From: Streptomyces microflavus
Lineage (GTDB): Bacteria; Actinomycetota; Actinomycetes; Streptomycetales; Streptomycetaceae
DNA length: 64,000 nt
Assembly: GCF_014650075.1 (NCBI RefSeq)
Contig: NZ_BMUG01000004.1
Location: 643,213-707,212, forward strand
Direction of reading: 5' to 3'
The position numbers and the translations under genes were made by a program. Below, one piece after another: positions 47,189-56,224 of this stretch. Under the pieces are notes generated by a model. That model worked only from the letters and a program-made list of their open reading frames with translations. It did not search any database and was not told the origin of the DNA. Positions within the stretch are counted from its first letter, which is position 1. Each line of letters begins with the position of its first letter.

Positions 47189-47220
47189 GCTAGCTAGCTA
47201 GCAAGCAAGCCAGCCAGCCA
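47189..47220. repeat. Phased tetranucleotide tract GCTA x3, GCAA x2, GCCA x3
   Basis: Eight consecutive 4-bp units of the form GCNA in blocks of identical units, 16 bases after the esxA stop. TA-containing steps are rare in this genome. Probably a slippage-derived microsatellite. Confidence 0.9.
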
Positions 47221-47237
47221 ACAAGGCAGAAGCAGCA

Positions 47238-47276
47238 CATCAGGGTGGACACGCGCGGGAGGTGTCCACCCTGATG
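47238..47276. terminator. Bidirectional terminator between esxA and eccC
   Basis: Perfect 15-bp stem CATCAGGGTGGACAC / GTGTCCACCCTGATG with a 9-base loop, between converging genes. The 120 bases after it up to the eccC stop hold nothing recognisable. Confidence 0.85.
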
Positions 47277-47395
47277 CATGTCCGCCGTGGACATCGGCAT
47301 GCACCGGCAACTGCCCGAGGCCCCCGAACGCCACTGGGGACCACCGGACGTCCAGCGTCCAGCGGCCCCCAGCAACGGGTCTCCCCGGCCGACTC

Positions 47396-50300
47396 CTACC
47401 CCCCGTCCACCAACCCCGTCTGCACCAGCGGGTTCCCCCGCCGCCGCGTGATGAAGATGCCCCGGCCCGCCGGCATCGGGCGCGGCCGTACGCCGCCGAG
47501 GATGTCGCCCTCGGTCGGGTCGCCCGACAGCAGCACGCCCTGCGCACCCAGCTCGGTCATACGCTGGAGGAACGAGTCGTACAGGGCCCGGCTCGCCCCC
47601 GCCGTGTTGCGGGCGATGATGAAGCGGACGCCCACGTCCCGCGCGAACGGCAGCAGTTCGGTGAGGGCACCGAGCGGGTTGCCGCTCGACGTCGCGACCA
47701 GGTCGAAGTCGTCGATGACCACGTAGACCGTCGGCCCGCGCCACCAGCTGCGGTCCCGCAGCTCCTGGGCCGTGACGTCCGCCGACGGGGTGCGCCGCTT
47801 CATGAGGTCGTGCAGCGCGACCATGTGGTGCTCCATGTTGTTGGACATGGGGATGTACTCCGCCAGGTGCGACGGCGGGGTCACGTCCAGCAGCGAGCGC
47901 CGGTTGTCGATGACGAAGAGCTTGCAGGAGTCACCGTCGTACCGCTCGGTGAGCTGCTTGATGATCAGCCGCAGCAGATTGGACTTGCCGGACTCGCTCT
48001 CGCCGAAGACCAGGAAGAACGGGTCGTGGTCGAAGTCGAGGAAGACCGGCGCCAGGTTGTTCTCGTCGATGCCGAAGGCGATACCGCGCTCCGGAACGGC
48101 GTAGCCCGGCGGGAGTTCGCTCGCGGGCAGGGAACGCGGCAGCAGCCGTACCTGCGGCGCGGGCGCCGCCGTCCAGTGCCGGGCGACCTCCTGGTTCATC
48201 GCGGCCGTCGCCTCCGACAGGTCGCTGTCGGAGTTGATGCCGTCGATCCGCGGCACCGCCGCCATGAAGTGCAGCTTCTCCGGCGTCAGCCCGCGCCCCG
48301 GCACCCCGGCGGGCACGTTGACCGCGACCTTGCGGTCCAGCTCGGAGTCCATGACATCGCCGAGCCGCAGCTCCAGACGGTTCATGAGGTGGTCCTTCAG
48401 GCTGGCCCTGACCTCCATGGACCGTGACGCGGTGACGATCAGGTGGATGCCGTAACCGAGGCCCCGCGCCGCGATGTCCACGGCGGCGTTCTCCAGCGCC
48501 TCGTAGTCCGTACGGAAGTTGCCCCAGCCGTCGATGATCAGGAAGACGTCACCCCACGGCTGGTCCGTCACCGAGATCTCGCCGCGCGCCCGCATCCGGC
48601 GGAAGGTGGCGATGGAGTCGATGCCGGCGCTGCGGAAGTACTCCTCGCGCCGCGACAGGATGCCGTACACCTCGGCGACCGTACGGCGGACCCGCTCGGG
48701 GTCGAGCCGCGAGGCGATCCCGCCGACGTGCGGGAGGCCCGCGACGGACGACATGCCGCCGCCGCCGAAGTCGAGCCCGTAGATCTGCACTTCCTGCGGA
48801 GTGTGCGTGAGCGCGAAGCCCGCGATGAGCGTACGGAGCAGGGTCGACTTGCCGGACTGCGGACCACCCGTGATCTGCATATGGCCGGCCGCCCCGGAGA
48901 AGTCCCGGTACAACGTGTCACGCCGCTGCTCGAACGGCTTGTCGATCACACCCAGCGGTACGACGAGACGCCCCGCACCCTCGAACCCTGGCTGCGTCAG
49001 CCCCCGGCCCGGTACGGGCGAGAGCCCCGGCAGGATCTCGTCCAGCGTCGGCGGGTTGTCCAGCGGCGGCAGCCACACCTGGTGGGCCGACGCACCGCGC
49101 CCCTCCAGCCGCCGCACGATCACGTCGAGCACGGTGTCCGCCAGCGCGTCGTCGTCCGCCGCCCGTTGCTCCGGCACCCCGGCCTGCGGGCTCGGCTGCA
49201 CGTACCGCACCGGCACCGGCGCCGCCGTGAACGGAACCGGCCTGCGGTCCACCGGCAGCGGCCCCCCGGACGCGACCGGCTGACCCCCCGCCCGGTACAC
49301 CCCGGAGACGTACGCGGCCTTGAACCGCACCATCTCCTCCGTACCGAACTTGAGCAGCCCGGAACCGGGCACGTTGGGCAGGTGGTACGCGTCGGGCACC
49401 CCGATGGCGGCCCGGGACTCGGCCGCGGAGAAGGTCCGAAGACCGATGCGGTACGAGAGGTACGTCTCCAGGCCGCGCAGCCGCCCCTCCTCCAGGCGCT
49501 GCGACGCCAGCAGCAGATGCACGCCCAGCGAGCGGCCGATGCGTCCGATCTGCACGAACATGTCGATGAAGTCGGGCTTCGCCGTCAGCAGCTCGCTGAA
49601 CTCGTCGATGACCAGGACCAGCGAGGGGATGGGCTGCAGCGGCGCACCCGCCGAGCGCGCCTTCTCGTAGTCGTGGATGTTGGCGTAGTTGCCCGCGTCG
49701 CGCAGCATCTCCTGGCGGCGGTTGAGCTCACCGCGGATCGAGTCGCCCATGCGGTCGACCAGCGTCAGGTCGTCCGCCAGGTTGGTGATCACCGCGGCCA
49801 CGTGGGGCATCTGCGCCATACCGGCGAAGGTCGCACCGCCCTTGAAGTCCGCGAGGACGAAGTTCAGCGTCTCCGAGGTGTGCGTGACGGCGAGGCCGAG
49901 CACCAGCGTGCGCAGCAGCTCCGACTTTCCGGAACCCGTCGCGCCCACGCACAGCCCGTGCGGGCCCATGCCCTCCTGCGCCGCCTCCTTGAGGTCCAGC
50001 ATCACGGGCGCGCCGCCCTCACCGACACCGATCGGCACCCGCAGCCGCTCGGCCTGGGAGCGGGGGCGCCAGGTCCGGCTCACCTCGATGGAGGCCGCGT
50101 CCCCCAGGTTCAGCAGATCCGTGAACTCCAGGTTGGCCAGCAGCGGCTCGTCGTCGTCCCCGCCGGTCGCCATGTGCAGCGGGGCCAGCTGCCGGGCGAG
50201 CGCCTCCGCCGCCTCGTAACTCAGCAGGTCGGGCTCCCCGTCGTAGACGAGCCCCTGCCCCGACTCCAGCTGCAGCGACTGCGGCTGCACCACGACGGAG

Positions 50301-51361
50301 AGGCCGCCGCGCGCCCCCTGCACCTCGCCCGGTACGACCTCGATGACCGTCACGCCCTGCAGCCCCTCGGCCGAGGCGAGCACCGACATCGGGGGCACCG
50401 AATCGCCGTCCAGGACGACGACGATGTGCGGCTGCTCCAGGAGCGGCTGTCCGCCCGGCTGGAAGCGGGGGCGGCCGTCGAGACGGGCCGCCAGCTGCTG
50501 TTCCAGCTCCAGGACGCTGCCGGTGATCAGACGCCGGCTGCCGGCACCGTCGACCGAACCCTTGTCCTGTACGTGGGGGAGCCACTTCGCCCACTCCCAC
50601 TGCGGGGCCGCCTCGGCGCCCGCCGCGACCCCGATCACCAGGTCCTCGGGGGAGTGCAGCGAGGCCAGCGCACCCACCATCGCCCGCGCCGAGGAGCGCG
50701 CGGACTCCGCGTGCCCGCTGATCGTCAGGTGGTAGAACGCCCGCAGCGACACGGCCATGGGCAGGCCGTCCAGCGTGGAGTGCGTCGTCAGGAACTGCTG
50801 CATCGCCCCGGCCGTCAGCGGCTCCAGCTCCTCGACCGGCGCCGTCTCGGGCGCGACGAGCGGGGTGGCCAGCTCCTGGCTGCCCAGACCGATGCGCACC
50901 TGCGCGAAGTCGGGGTCGGCGACCCGCCGCTCCCACACCCGGCTGCCCTCGGCGACGAGCGCCCACAGCTGCTCGGGCGAGGGGTGCAGATAGAACTGTG
51001 CGTCACGCTGCTTGCGCGCCGTCTTCACCACCGTGCGCCGGGTCTGCGTCAGGTACTTCAGATAGTCCCGCCGCATGTCCGCGAGCTGACCCTGGGTGCC
51101 CCGCCGGAATCGCACCATCATCGCGATGGCCATGGCGACCGTGGAGGCGATCATGATCACGCCCATGATCCGCATGATCGGGTTCGGCGTCATGAAGAAG
51201 AAGACGACCGAACCACCCATGCCCAGCATCGGCAGGAGCTGCATGAGCATGCCCTCCTGCTGGCCCCGGGGCAGCTCCGGCGGAGGTTGCAACTGCACCT
51301 GCTCGACCGGCACTTCGGAGGGCAGGGCCCGCGGTGGGCGCTTGACGACGATCTGGCTCAC
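47396..51361 (-). CDS. eccC: Type VII secretion ATPase EccC (three FtsK/SpoIIIE domains, fused EccCa-EccCb form)
   Basis: 1321 residues, the motor of the ESX system. Two membrane helices lie near the N-terminus (about 38-85, PMLGMGGSVVFFFMTPNP; IMGVIMIASTVAMAIAMMV). Three ATPase domains have Walker A GATGSGKS (473-480), GGPQSGKS (832-839) and GESESGKS (1120-1127). Its C-terminal domain should recognise the Y-x-x-x-D/E signal of substrates. GTG start with only a weak ribosome site. A 22-codon upstream frame overlaps it by GTGA. Transcribed toward esxA, divergent from eccD. Confidence 0.96.
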   Translation of the reverse strand: MSQIVVKRPPRALPSEVPVEQVQLQPPPELPRGQQEGMLMQLLPMLGMGGSVVFFFMTPNPIMRIMGVIMIASTVAMAIAMMVRFRRGTQGQLADMRRDYLKYLTQTRRTVVKTARKQRDAQFYLHPSPEQLWALVAEGSRVWERRVADPDFAQVRIGLGSQELATPLVAPETAPVEELEPLTAGAMQQFLTTHSTLDGLPMAVSLRAFYHLTISGHAESARSSARAMVGALASLHSPEDLVIGVAAGAEAAPQWEWAKWLPHVQDKGSVDGAGSRRLITGSVLELEQQLAARLDGRPRFQPGGQPLLEQPHIVVVLDGDSVPPMSVLASAEGLQGVTVIEVVPGEVQGARGGLSVVVQPQSLQLESGQGLVYDGEPDLLSYEAAEALARQLAPLHMATGGDDDEPLLANLEFTDLLNLGDAASIEVSRTWRPRSQAERLRVPIGVGEGGAPVMLDLKEAAQEGMGPHGLCVGATGSGKSELLRTLVLGLAVTHTSETLNFVLADFKGGATFAGMAQMPHVAAVITNLADDLTLVDRMGDSIRGELNRRQEMLRDAGNYANIHDYEKARSAGAPLQPIPSLVLVIDEFSELLTAKPDFIDMFVQIGRIGRSLGVHLLLASQRLEEGRLRGLETYLSYRIGLRTFSAAESRAAIGVPDAYHLPNVPGSGLLKFGTEEMVRFKAAYVSGVYRAGGQPVASGGPLPVDRRPVPFTAAPVPVRYVQPSPQAGVPEQRAADDDALADTVLDVIVRRLEGRGASAHQVWLPPLDNPPTLDEILPGLSPVPGRGLTQPGFEGAGRLVVPLGVIDKPFEQRRDTLYRDFSGAAGHMQITGGPQSGKSTLLRTLIAGFALTHTPQEVQIYGLDFGGGGMSSVAGLPHVGGIASRLDPERVRRTVAEVYGILSRREEYFRSAGIDSIATFRRMRARGEISVTDQPWGDVFLIIDGWGNFRTDYEALENAAVDIAARGLGYGIHLIVTASRSMEVRASLKDHLMNRLELRLGDVMDSELDRKVAVNVPAGVPGRGLTPEKLHFMAAVPRIDGINSDSDLSEATAAMNQEVARHWTAAPAPQVRLLPRSLPASELPPGYAVPERGIAFGIDENNLAPVFLDFDHDPFFLVFGESESGKSNLLRLIIKQLTERYDGDSCKLFVIDNRRSLLDVTPPSHLAEYIPMSNNMEHHMVALHDLMKRRTPSADVTAQELRDRSWWRGPTVYVVIDDFDLVATSSGNPLGALTELLPFARDVGVRFIIARNTAGASRALYDSFLQRMTELGAQGVLLSGDPTEGDILGGVRPRPMPAGRGIFITRRRGNPLVQTGLVDGG

Positions 51362-51426
51362 AGCTCACCAATTCCCTTGCCGGACGGAAGTGTTCCTATC
51401 GGCGCCCCCGTGGCGACGGGCTCCAT
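51358..51426 (-). other. Possible 22-codon upstream ORF coupled to eccC
   Basis: ATG at 51426, starting M-E-P-V-A-T-G-A-P-I-G-T, ending in TGA that overlaps the eccC GTG as GTGA. It starts about 11 bases after the -10-like TAGGAT (51443-51438). GC3 is only about two thirds, so coding is doubtful. Confidence 0.3.
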
Positions 51427-51481
51427 CCGCGGGATGGATCCTACTGGCGGAGCGGGGGCACCATGGCGGTAGGGTGTCGCG

Positions 51482-51502
51482 ATGCGTATACGCATCCGCT
51501 AA
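51482..51502 (+). other. Candidate leaderless leader peptide M-R-I-R-I-R before eccD
   Basis: ATG CGT ATA CGC ATC CGC TAA, placed exactly six bases after TAGGGT. The ATG would be the first bases of the eccD mRNA. It contains ATA, a very rare codon here. The same bases form the perfect palindrome 51481-51496. Confidence 0.35.
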
Positions 51503-51658
51503 CTACCGCAAGAAGGCGGTCATTCGGGACGCGGGGCGGGATCAGCCGTCCCGAGGGGTGTTTCCGGCAGAAGTTCCAGAACGGCACACACCGGTTCCGG
51601 AGCGACGGCGGGACACCCCCGGCAGCACGGACGCACAGCGCTGCGGCGCAATGGTGCC

Positions 51659-51698
51659 AAGGCGCAAAGGCCCAAAGGCACAAAGGCACGAAGGTCCA
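51659..51698 (+). repeat. Five 8-bp imperfect tandem repeats in the eccD leader
   Basis: AAGGCGCA, AAGGCCCA, AAGGCACA, AAGGCACG, AAGGTCCA in direct succession, 21 bases before the eccD start. The purine-rich AAGG cores resemble weak ribosome binding sites repeated at 8-base spacing. Confidence 0.8.
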
Positions 51699-51719
51699 GA
51701 GCAACAGGGGGAGCAGCAG

Positions 51720-53228
51720 GTGACAATGACGGCCCAAGCGGCAGCCACCACGGCAGGCCGGCCGAGTCACGGGGTCGCGTCCGGCAACGGCACGGGCTTC
51801 TGCCGGGTCACAGTCGTCGCACCCGACAGCCGGGTCGACGTCGCGTTGCCCGAGGACGTGCCCGTCGCCGATCTCTACCCCGAGATCCTCCGGCTCTCCG
51901 GGCAGAGCCCCGCCCCCGGCGCCCCCGTCGGCTACCACCTCGTACGCCGCGACGGCACCGTCCTGGACAGCGCCCGTACGCTGGCCGGCCACCGCATCCT
52001 CGACGGCGAGCTGCTCTCCCTGCGGCCCTTCGCCGAGTCGCTGCCGCCCGCCGTCTTCGACGACGTCTCCGACGCCGTCGCCACCGCCGTGGCCAAGGAC
52101 CGCACCCTCTGGGGCGACACCCTCATGCGCGGCGCCGGCCTCTTCGGCGGATCCGTCCTGCTGAGCCTGCTGGGCTTCGTGCTGTGGACCGCCGACCCCC
52201 GCCACGACATGAACGGGCTGCCGGGCATCCTGGCCGCGGTCACCGCCGTACTCCTGCTCGCCATCGCCTGCGTACGCGCACGGGTCTACGACGACCGGGG
52301 CTCGGCCATCGCGCTGGGAACCGGTGCGCTGGTCAACGCGGCGGTCGCCGGTTCCGGACTGCTGTCGCTGAGCGCGGGCCAGGGCGTGGGGCGGCTGCAG
52401 TTCCTGCTCGCCTGCGCCGCCGTCCTGGTGGTGGCGGTCATCCTCATGATCGTCGCCCCCGGCGGCGACGGGCCCTTCGTCGCGTTCGTCTTCGCGAGCG
52501 CCACCGGCCTCGTGGTCACCTTCATCGCGATCACGGCGGAGCTGGCGCCCACCGAGGCCGCCGCCGTCTGCGCCCCCTTCGCCGTGGGCGCCCTGGCCTT
52601 CCTGCCCGGCCTCTCCACCCGCTTCGCCCGCCTTCCCATCGGCTTCGAACCGCCCCGCTCCGCGGTCGGCGACTACGGCACCTCCGAGCCGGCGCCCCAG
52701 GGCCCGGTCGACGCCGTACGGCTCGCCGCCCAGGCACGCCGCGGCCATGAGCTGCTCCTCGGCCTGGTCGGCGGCTGCGCGCTGGTGGCCGTGGCCGCCG
52801 CCGCGGTGCTCGGCTTCTCGGACAACGTCTGGGGCCAGCTGCTCGCCCTGGCCACCGGGGTCGCCATGCTGATGCGCGCCCACCTGTTCCGCTACACCGC
52901 ACAGGTCGGCTGCACCCTCGCGGCGGGCCTCGGCTCCCTCGTGCTCCTGGGCATCGGCCTCTCCCTCAACCCGCCGCTCACCCTGGTGCGCGACGCCCTG
53001 AGGGGGGACGGCGCCGCACTGGACATCCGTACGGTGTGGCTCGCCGCCGCGGTCGCGGGCGTCGCCGCCCTGATCACCGCGATCGGCCTGATCGTGCCGC
53101 GCAAGGGGGTCACCCCGTTCTGGGGCCGCTCCCTGGAGATCGCCGAGACGGTCGTCCTGCTCACCCTGCTGCCGCTCTGCCTGGCGGTCTTCGACGTCTA
53201 CCGTTCGATCCGCGCCCTCACCAGCTGA
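51720..53228 (+). CDS. eccD: Type VII secretion integral membrane protein EccD
   Basis: 502 residues. An N-terminal ubiquitin-like domain (CRVTVVAPDSRVDVALPEDVPVADLYPEIL ... DGELLSLRPF, about 25-115) faces the cytosol. About eleven membrane helices follow, forming the barrel of the ESX channel. GTG at 51720 follows GGGGGAG at seven bases; an ATG two codons later is the alternative. It ends 187 bases before rpsO, with no clear terminator. A TACTCT -10-like box at 53269 may start the rpsO transcript. Confidence 0.93.
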   Translation: MTMTAQAAATTAGRPSHGVASGNGTGFCRVTVVAPDSRVDVALPEDVPVADLYPEILRLSGQSPAPGAPVGYHLVRRDGTVLDSARTLAGHRILDGELLSLRPFAESLPPAVFDDVSDAVATAVAKDRTLWGDTLMRGAGLFGGSVLLSLLGFVLWTADPRHDMNGLPGILAAVTAVLLLAIACVRARVYDDRGSAIALGTGALVNAAVAGSGLLSLSAGQGVGRLQFLLACAAVLVVAVILMIVAPGGDGPFVAFVFASATGLVVTFIAITAELAPTEAAAVCAPFAVGALAFLPGLSTRFARLPIGFEPPRSAVGDYGTSEPAPQGPVDAVRLAAQARRGHELLLGLVGGCALVAVAAAAVLGFSDNVWGQLLALATGVAMLMRAHLFRYTAQVGCTLAAGLGSLVLLGIGLSLNPPLTLVRDALRGDGAALDIRTVWLAAAVAGVAALITAIGLIVPRKGVTPFWGRSLEIAETVVLLTLLPLCLAVFDVYRSIRALTS

Positions 53229-53415
53229 CCGCCCGAGTGGGCCGTCCGGGTGTGACCCGAATGGCTGGTACTCTGGCCAGTGGCCGTTTGTGTACGCCTC
53301 TCCGGGTCTTCCTGGGGACTGCGCTCATCGGACCTTCGCCTCCGAGTCACGGAAGCTCCCCTGAGATCAAGACCAGGGGCACTCGTGGGCGCTTCGAACA
53401 TCAAGAGGAGTACGC

Positions 53416-53706
53416 GTGCCGCTCGACGCCGCTACGAAGAAGCAGATCATGTCCGACTTCGCGCAGAAGGAGGGCGACACCGGATCCCCCGAGGTCCAGG
53501 TCGCCATGCTTTCCCGCCGTATCTCGGACCTGACGGAGCACCTCAAGACGCACAAGCACGACCACCACTCCCGTCGTGGTCTGCTGATCCTGGTCGGCCA
53601 GCGTCGCCGCCTCCTGCAGTACCTGGCCAAGAAGGACATCCAGCGCTTCCGTGCGCTGGTCGACCGCCTCGGCATCCGCCGCGGTGCGGCCGGCGGCGCC
53701 AAGTAA
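53416..53706 (+). CDS. rpsO: Small ribosomal subunit protein uS15
   Basis: 96 residues. Binds 16S rRNA in the 30S platform. Conserved [38 protein letters not shown] and RRRLLQYL motifs. GTG start after AAGAGGAG. The usual partner of pnp. A terminator/attenuator hairpin follows. Confidence 0.97.
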   Translation: MPLDAATKKQIMSDFAQKEGDTGSPEVQVAMLSRRISDLTEHLKTHKHDHHSRRGLLILVGQRRRLLQYLAKKDIQRFRALVDRLGIRRGAAGGAK

Positions 53707-53719
53707 GTACGCCGTGGAG

Positions 53720-53755
53720 AGGGAGCGGTTCCCGCGTCTGAGGGGACCGCTCCCT
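53720..53755 (+). terminator. Terminator after rpsO
   Basis: AGGGAGCGGT / ACCGCTCCCT perfect 10-bp stem, with extra inner CCC/GGG pairing, followed by TT. Confidence 0.75.
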
Positions 53756-53888
53756 TTGCCGTACGTGCACGACCGGTGTCAAGCTCAGTAACCTGTACAC
53801 CGGAACACCCGTAACACCGCAAGACCCGCAACACCGCACACACGAGGGAGAGGCGCAGCGACGCCGCCGCCGGTCCTCGGTAGTGGCC

Positions 53889-53920
53889 CCCGGGAACATG
53901 CCCGGGAGCTTCGATCGAAG
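53889..53920 (+). promoter_or_regulatory. Hairpins in the rpsO-pnp intergenic region
   Basis: CCCGGG-AACATG-CCCGGG (53889-53906) next to the palindrome CTTCGATCGAAG (53909-53920). In S. coelicolor the rpsO-pnp region is known to be cut by RNase III. These structures are the natural candidates here, but this is inference. A TAACCT -10-like box at 53789 may be the pnp promoter. Confidence 0.45.
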
Positions 53921-53995
53921 ACCGGCCCGCACACACGGTGCGCTTCTCCCGCACCGTCCTCCGCCATACGGGCGAGAGGACGAAAGACGACGAGT

Positions 53996-56224
53996 ATGGA
54001 GAAATCACTAGTGGAGAACGAGACCCACTACGCCGAGGCCGTTATCGACAACGGAACCTTCGGCACCCGCACCATCCGCTTCGAGACGGGCCGCCTGGCC
54101 AAGCAGGCCGCCGGCTCCGCCGTCGCGTACCTGGACGACGACACCATGGTGCTGTCGGCCACCACCGCTTCCAAGCGGCCCAAGGAGAACCTCGACTTCT
54201 TCCCCCTCACGGTGGACGTCGAGGAGCGGCAGTACGCGGCCGGCAAGATCCCCGGCTCCTTCTTCCGCCGTGAGGGCCGGCCCTCCGAGGACGCGATCCT
54301 CACCTGCCGCCTGATCGACCGCCCGCTGCGCCCCTCCTTCAAGAAGGGCCTGCGCAACGAGATCCAGATCGTCGAGACGATCATGGCGCTCAACCCCGAC
54401 CACCTGTACGACGTGGTCGCGATCAACGCCGCCTCCTGCTCCACCATCCTGGCGGGCCTGCCCTTCTCCGGCCCGATCGGCGCCACCCGCGTCGCCCTGA
54501 TCAAGGGCCAGTGGGTCGCGTTCCCGACGCACACCGAGCTCGAGGACGCCGTCTTCGACATGGTCGTCGCCGGTCGCGTCCTGGAGGACGGCGACGTCGC
54601 GATCATGATGGTCGAGGCCGAGGCCACCGAGAAGACCATCCAGCTCGTCGCGGACGGCGCCGAGGCTCCCACCGAGGAGATCGTCGCCGCCGGTCTGGAC
54701 GCCTCGAAGCCCTTCATCAAGGCGCTCTGCAAGGCCCAGTCCGACCTCGCCTCCAAGGCCGCCAAGCCGGTCGGCGAGTTCCCGGTCTTCCTGGACTACC
54801 AGGACGACGTCTTCGAGGCGCTCGCCAAGGCCGTCACCTCCGAGCTGACGCAGGCGCTCACCATCGCCGGCAAGCAGGACCGCGAGGCCGAGCTGGACCG
54901 CGTCAAGGAGATCGCCGCAGAGAAGCTCCTCCCGGCCTTCGAAGGCCGCGAGAAGGAGATCTCCGCCGCGTACCGCTCGCTGACCAAGCACCTGGTCCGC
55001 GAGCGCGTCATCAAGGACAAGGTCCGCATCGACGGCCGCGGCGTCACGGACATCCGTACGCTGGCCGCCGAGGTCGAGGCCATCCCGCGCGTGCACGGCT
55101 CGGCGCTCTTCGAGCGTGGCGAGACCCAGATCCTGGGCGTCACCACCCTCAACATGCTCCGTATGGAGCAGCAGCTGGACACCCTCTCCCCGGTGACCCG
55201 CAAGCGCTACATGCACAACTACAACTTCCCGCCGTACTCCGTCGGCGAGACCGGCCGCGTGGGCTCGCCCAAGCGCCGCGAGATCGGCCACGGAGCGCTC
55301 GCCGAGCGCGCCATCGTGCCGGTTCTCCCCTCGCGCGAGGAGTTCCCCTACGCGATCCGCCAGGTCTCCGAGGCGCTGGGCTCCAACGGCTCGACGTCCA
55401 TGGGCTCGGTCTGCGCCTCCACCATGTCGCTGCTGAACGCCGGTGTGCCCCTCAAGGCCGCCGTCGCCGGTATCGCCATGGGCCTGATCTCGCAGGAGAT
55501 CGACGGCAAGACCCACTACGTCGCCCTCACCGACATCCTCGGTGCGGAGGACGCCTTCGGCGACATGGACTTCAAGGTCGCCGGTACGAAGCAGTTCGTG
55601 ACCGCGCTCCAGCTCGACACCAAGCTCGACGGCATCCCCGCCTCGGTCCTGGCCGCCGCGCTGAAGCAGGCCCGTGACGCGCGTCTGCACATCCTGGACG
55701 TCATGAACGAGGCCATCGACGTCCCGGACGAGATGTCCCCGAACGCCCCGCGGATCATCACCGTCAAGATCCCCGTGGACAAGATCGGTGAGGTCATCGG
55801 CCCCAAGGGCAAGATGATCAACCAGATCCAGGAGGACACCGGCGCCGACATCACGATCGAGGACGACGGCACCATCTACATCGGTGCCCAGCAGGGTTCG
55901 CAGGCCGAGGCCGCCCGCGCCACGATCAACGCGATCGCCAACCCGACCATGCCGGAGGTCGGCGAGCGCTACCTGGGTACGGTCGTCAAGACGACCACCT
56001 TCGGTGCGTTCGTCTCGCTCATGCCGGGCAAGGACGGCCTGCTGCACATCTCGCAGATCCGCAAGCTCGCCGGTGGCAAGCGCGTGGAGAACGTCGAGGA
56101 CGTGCTCGGCGTCGGCGCCAAGGTCCAGGTCGAGATCGCCGAGATCGACTCCCGCGGCAAGCTCTCCCTCATCCCCGTCATCGAGGGTGAAGAGGACGAG
56201 ACGAAGGACGACACCGACAAGTGA
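53996..56224 (+). CDS. pnp: Polyribonucleotide nucleotidyltransferase (PNPase)
   Basis: 742 residues. Phosphorolytic 3'-5' exoribonuclease, also able to synthesise RNA tails in Streptomyces. Two RNase PH domains ([55 protein letters not shown]) are followed by KH ([17 protein letters not shown]) and S1 ([30 protein letters not shown]) at the C-terminus. The ATG at 53996 is assumed; a GTG at 54011 beginning ENETHY is an alternative of similar merit. The stop overlaps the M16 peptidase start (GTGA). Confidence 0.97.
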   Translation: MEKSLVENETHYAEAVIDNGTFGTRTIRFETGRLAKQAAGSAVAYLDDDTMVLSATTASKRPKENLDFFPLTVDVEERQYAAGKIPGSFFRREGRPSEDAILTCRLIDRPLRPSFKKGLRNEIQIVETIMALNPDHLYDVVAINAASCSTILAGLPFSGPIGATRVALIKGQWVAFPTHTELEDAVFDMVVAGRVLEDGDVAIMMVEAEATEKTIQLVADGAEAPTEEIVAAGLDASKPFIKALCKAQSDLASKAAKPVGEFPVFLDYQDDVFEALAKAVTSELTQALTIAGKQDREAELDRVKEIAAEKLLPAFEGREKEISAAYRSLTKHLVRERVIKDKVRIDGRGVTDIRTLAAEVEAIPRVHGSALFERGETQILGVTTLNMLRMEQQLDTLSPVTRKRYMHNYNFPPYSVGETGRVGSPKRREIGHGALAERAIVPVLPSREEFPYAIRQVSEALGSNGSTSMGSVCASTMSLLNAGVPLKAAVAGIAMGLISQEIDGKTHYVALTDILGAEDAFGDMDFKVAGTKQFVTALQLDTKLDGIPASVLAAALKQARDARLHILDVMNEAIDVPDEMSPNAPRIITVKIPVDKIGEVIGPKGKMINQIQEDTGADITIEDDGTIYIGAQQGSQAEAARATINAIANPTMPEVGERYLGTVVKTTTFGAFVSLMPGKDGLLHISQIRKLAGGKRVENVEDVLGVGAKVQVEIAEIDSRGKLSLIPVIEGEEDETKDDTDK

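Larger units (their letters stand above)
51362..51719. promoter_or_regulatory. 358-bp divergent regulatory region between eccC and eccD
   Basis: Contains -10 boxes for both directions: TAGGAT on the minus strand at 51443-51438 and TAGGGT on the plus strand at 51470-51475. Palindromes CCATCC-GCG-GGATGG (51423-51437) and GATGCGTATACGCATC (51481-51496) each lie just downstream of one of them. An 8-bp hairpin TCGGGACG / CGTCCCGA (51524-51554) and an 8-bp tandem repeat (51659) follow. -35 boxes are poor. Confidence 0.5.

Noticed and set aside
51508..51719. Protein-coding extension upstream of eccD (open frame back to about 51096)
   Set aside because: It runs through the divergent promoter, the palindrome and the 8-bp repeats and into the antisense of eccC. 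The ubiquitin-like domain starts only after the GTG at 51720.
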